Both the position numbers and the translations under genes were made by a program. The notes below the pieces were generated by a model. The model was given only the letters and a program-made list of their open reading frames with translations, did no database searches and was not told where the DNA came from. Positions 39,832 through 41,072 of a stretch of DNA of 41,072 nt are shown one piece after another (the first letter of the stretch is position 1; the number at the start of each line of letters is the position of its first letter). The DNA comes from Bacillota bacterium (lineage in GTDB: Bacteria > Bacillota > Dethiobacteria > DTU022): positions 1 to 41,072 of the forward strand of contig JAAZIN010000052.1 of the NCBI GenBank assembly GCA_012800855.1. Reading direction: 5' to 3'.

Positions 39832-40893
39832 GTGAAATTGATGAAAGATAACATAAAAATCAGCAAACGCTGCCGTGGGCATCTGCATAAAAAGCCCAAC
39901 GTGGTGGGAGTAGGTGTGGGTTACCGGGAAAAAGACGGACGGATAACAGATGAACAGGCCATCCTGGTTTTTGTAACCAAGAAAGTGGCGCCGCAGAAGC
40001 TCAATGGATCGGAAATGGTTCCCCGCTCCCTGCGCGGGCAGCGCGTGGATGTCATTGAAATTGGGGAAGTTCGCCTTCTGGAAGATCAGGAAGAGGAAGA
40101 GAGCCCTCTTCCAGGGGACAGCCGGCTGAAACGCTGGCGCCCGGCTCCGGGCGGCGTGAGCGTTGGCCACTACAAGATCACGGCAGGCACCCTGGGCTGC
40201 GCGGTTAAAGATCCGGCCACGGGAGAGAGGTTTATCCTCTCCAACAATCATGTCCTGGCCAATTCCTCCTCCGGAGAAGACGGCCGCGCTTCAGTGGGCG
40301 ACCCGGTGTTGCAGCCTGGGCCTTATGACGGGGGCCGGCCGGAGGGGGACACCATTGCCCCGCTGGCACGTTTTATTCCGCTGCGCCCCACCATGATCTC
40401 GCCCCGGTGCAGCATGGCCCGCCGCTGGGAAAGCCTGGCCAACAGACTCCTAACGGTTCTGCGGCCCTCCTACCGTCTCTACCTGCAAAAGAGCAATGAC
40501 GAGGGGAACCTGGTGGATGCTGCCCTGGCCGGGCCGCTCGACGAGGCCCATCTATCCCCGGAGATCATGGGGCTGGGGCGGATCAGCGGCATAGGCGAGG
40601 TCTATCCGGGAGACGAAGTGGTGTTCAGCGGGCGTACCAGTGGTGTTGTCCGGGGAAGGGTCATTGCCCGCGACGTCAGCATCATGGTCACCGTGGAGCC
40701 CGGCAGGGAGCTATTCTTTGTCGATCAACTGGTCACTTCGGCGGTATCCCGCCCCGGCGACAGCGGTTCCGTGCTGCTGGACGGCAAGAACAGGGCCGTA
40801 GGCCTTCTCTTTGCCGGTTCGCAGACGGTCAGCGTATGCAATCGCATGCAGAATGTGTGCACGCTGCTAGGCGTGGAACCCCACCTCGGCTGA
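39832..40893 (+). CDS. Chymotrypsin-fold (S1-like) serine protease family protein
   Basis: N-term NVVGVGVGYREKDGRITDEQAILVFVTKK; FILSNNHVLA (candidate His) and VSRPGDSGSVLLDGKNRAVGLLFAGS (candidate Ser). Confidence 0.75.
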   Translation: MKLMKDNIKISKRCRGHLHKKPNVVGVGVGYREKDGRITDEQAILVFVTKKVAPQKLNGSEMVPRSLRGQRVDVIEIGEVRLLEDQEEEESPLPGDSRLKRWRPAPGGVSVGHYKITAGTLGCAVKDPATGERFILSNNHVLANSSSGEDGRASVGDPVLQPGPYDGGRPEGDTIAPLARFIPLRPTMISPRCSMARRWESLANRLLTVLRPSYRLYLQKSNDEGNLVDAALAGPLDEAHLSPEIMGLGRISGIGEVYPGDEVVFSGRTSGVVRGRVIARDVSIMVTVEPGRELFFVDQLVTSAVSRPGDSGSVLLDGKNRAVGLLFAGSQTVSVCNRMQNVCTLLGVEPHLG

Positions 40894-40898
40894 TGCCC

Positions 40899-41072
40899 GG
40901 AAGCTGGGACCACATCCTTTGGGGGTAATAGGGTATCGTTATAGGTGTAGACATAATGGTAGTGCTGGCCTCGCTTTGCAATGACGTGGGTTATAATGGG
41001 TAAAACCATTAAAGAGCCACATACAAAGGAGGCCAGTACAATGGATTATACCACGTTTGTAGGGATGGATGT
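40899..41072 (+). mobile_element. Left end of an IS110-family insertion sequence (truncated by window edge; boundary not determined)
   Basis: Transposase-like start MDYTTFVGMDV preceded by a structured noncoding leader of about 145 nt. Confidence 0.55.
41041..41072 (+). CDS. Partial IS110-like transposase (N-terminal residues only)
   Basis: ATG at 41041 with SD AAAGGAGG; MDYTTFVGMDV resembles the 'xxVGIDVxK' DEDD RuvC-like N-terminus of IS110 transposases. Confidence 0.55.
   Translation, partial: MDYTTFVGMD

Overview
This 41 kb window is from a high-GC, endospore-forming Firmicute (Clostridia-like). It is a long block of the conserved origin-proximal 'veg to coaX' synteny known from Bacillus subtilis. 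Gene order: veg, alpha/beta SASP, [nicotinamidase-like + nicotinate phosphoribosyltransferase], ispE, [MobA-like NTP transferase], spoVG, glmU, prs, ctc/L25, pth, fin, mfd, SurA/PrsA-like lipoprotein, spoVT, SpoVB/YabM-like flippase, YabN/MazG, HU, [SpoIID/LytB-like lipoprotein, purC on the minus strand], yabP, yabQ, divIC, S1-domain protein (yabR), spoIIE, tilS, hpt, ftsH, [P1-family peptidase, a divergent fhs, minus-strand folate operon CPBP-folE-HD-folP-folB-folK], coaX, DUF89, saccharopine-dehydrogenase-like, DUF1659/DUF2922 pair, chymotrypsin-fold serine protease. The right edge holds the first 10-11 codons of what looks like an IS110-family transposase, preceded by a strongly structured leader. 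No rRNA, tRNA or CRISPR array was seen. Most of the window is housekeeping, and I found no clearly new multi-gene system. The items most worth checking are the structured IS110 leader (possible bridge RNA, with the Shine-Dalgarno in a stem), a YabN protein with a truncated methylase half, the coaX-DUF89 adjacency, an HD hydrolase in the folate operon, a possible AUU start for pth, recognisable Spo0A/sigma-H/sigma-G-type promoters, and several families of dispersed intergenic repeats.
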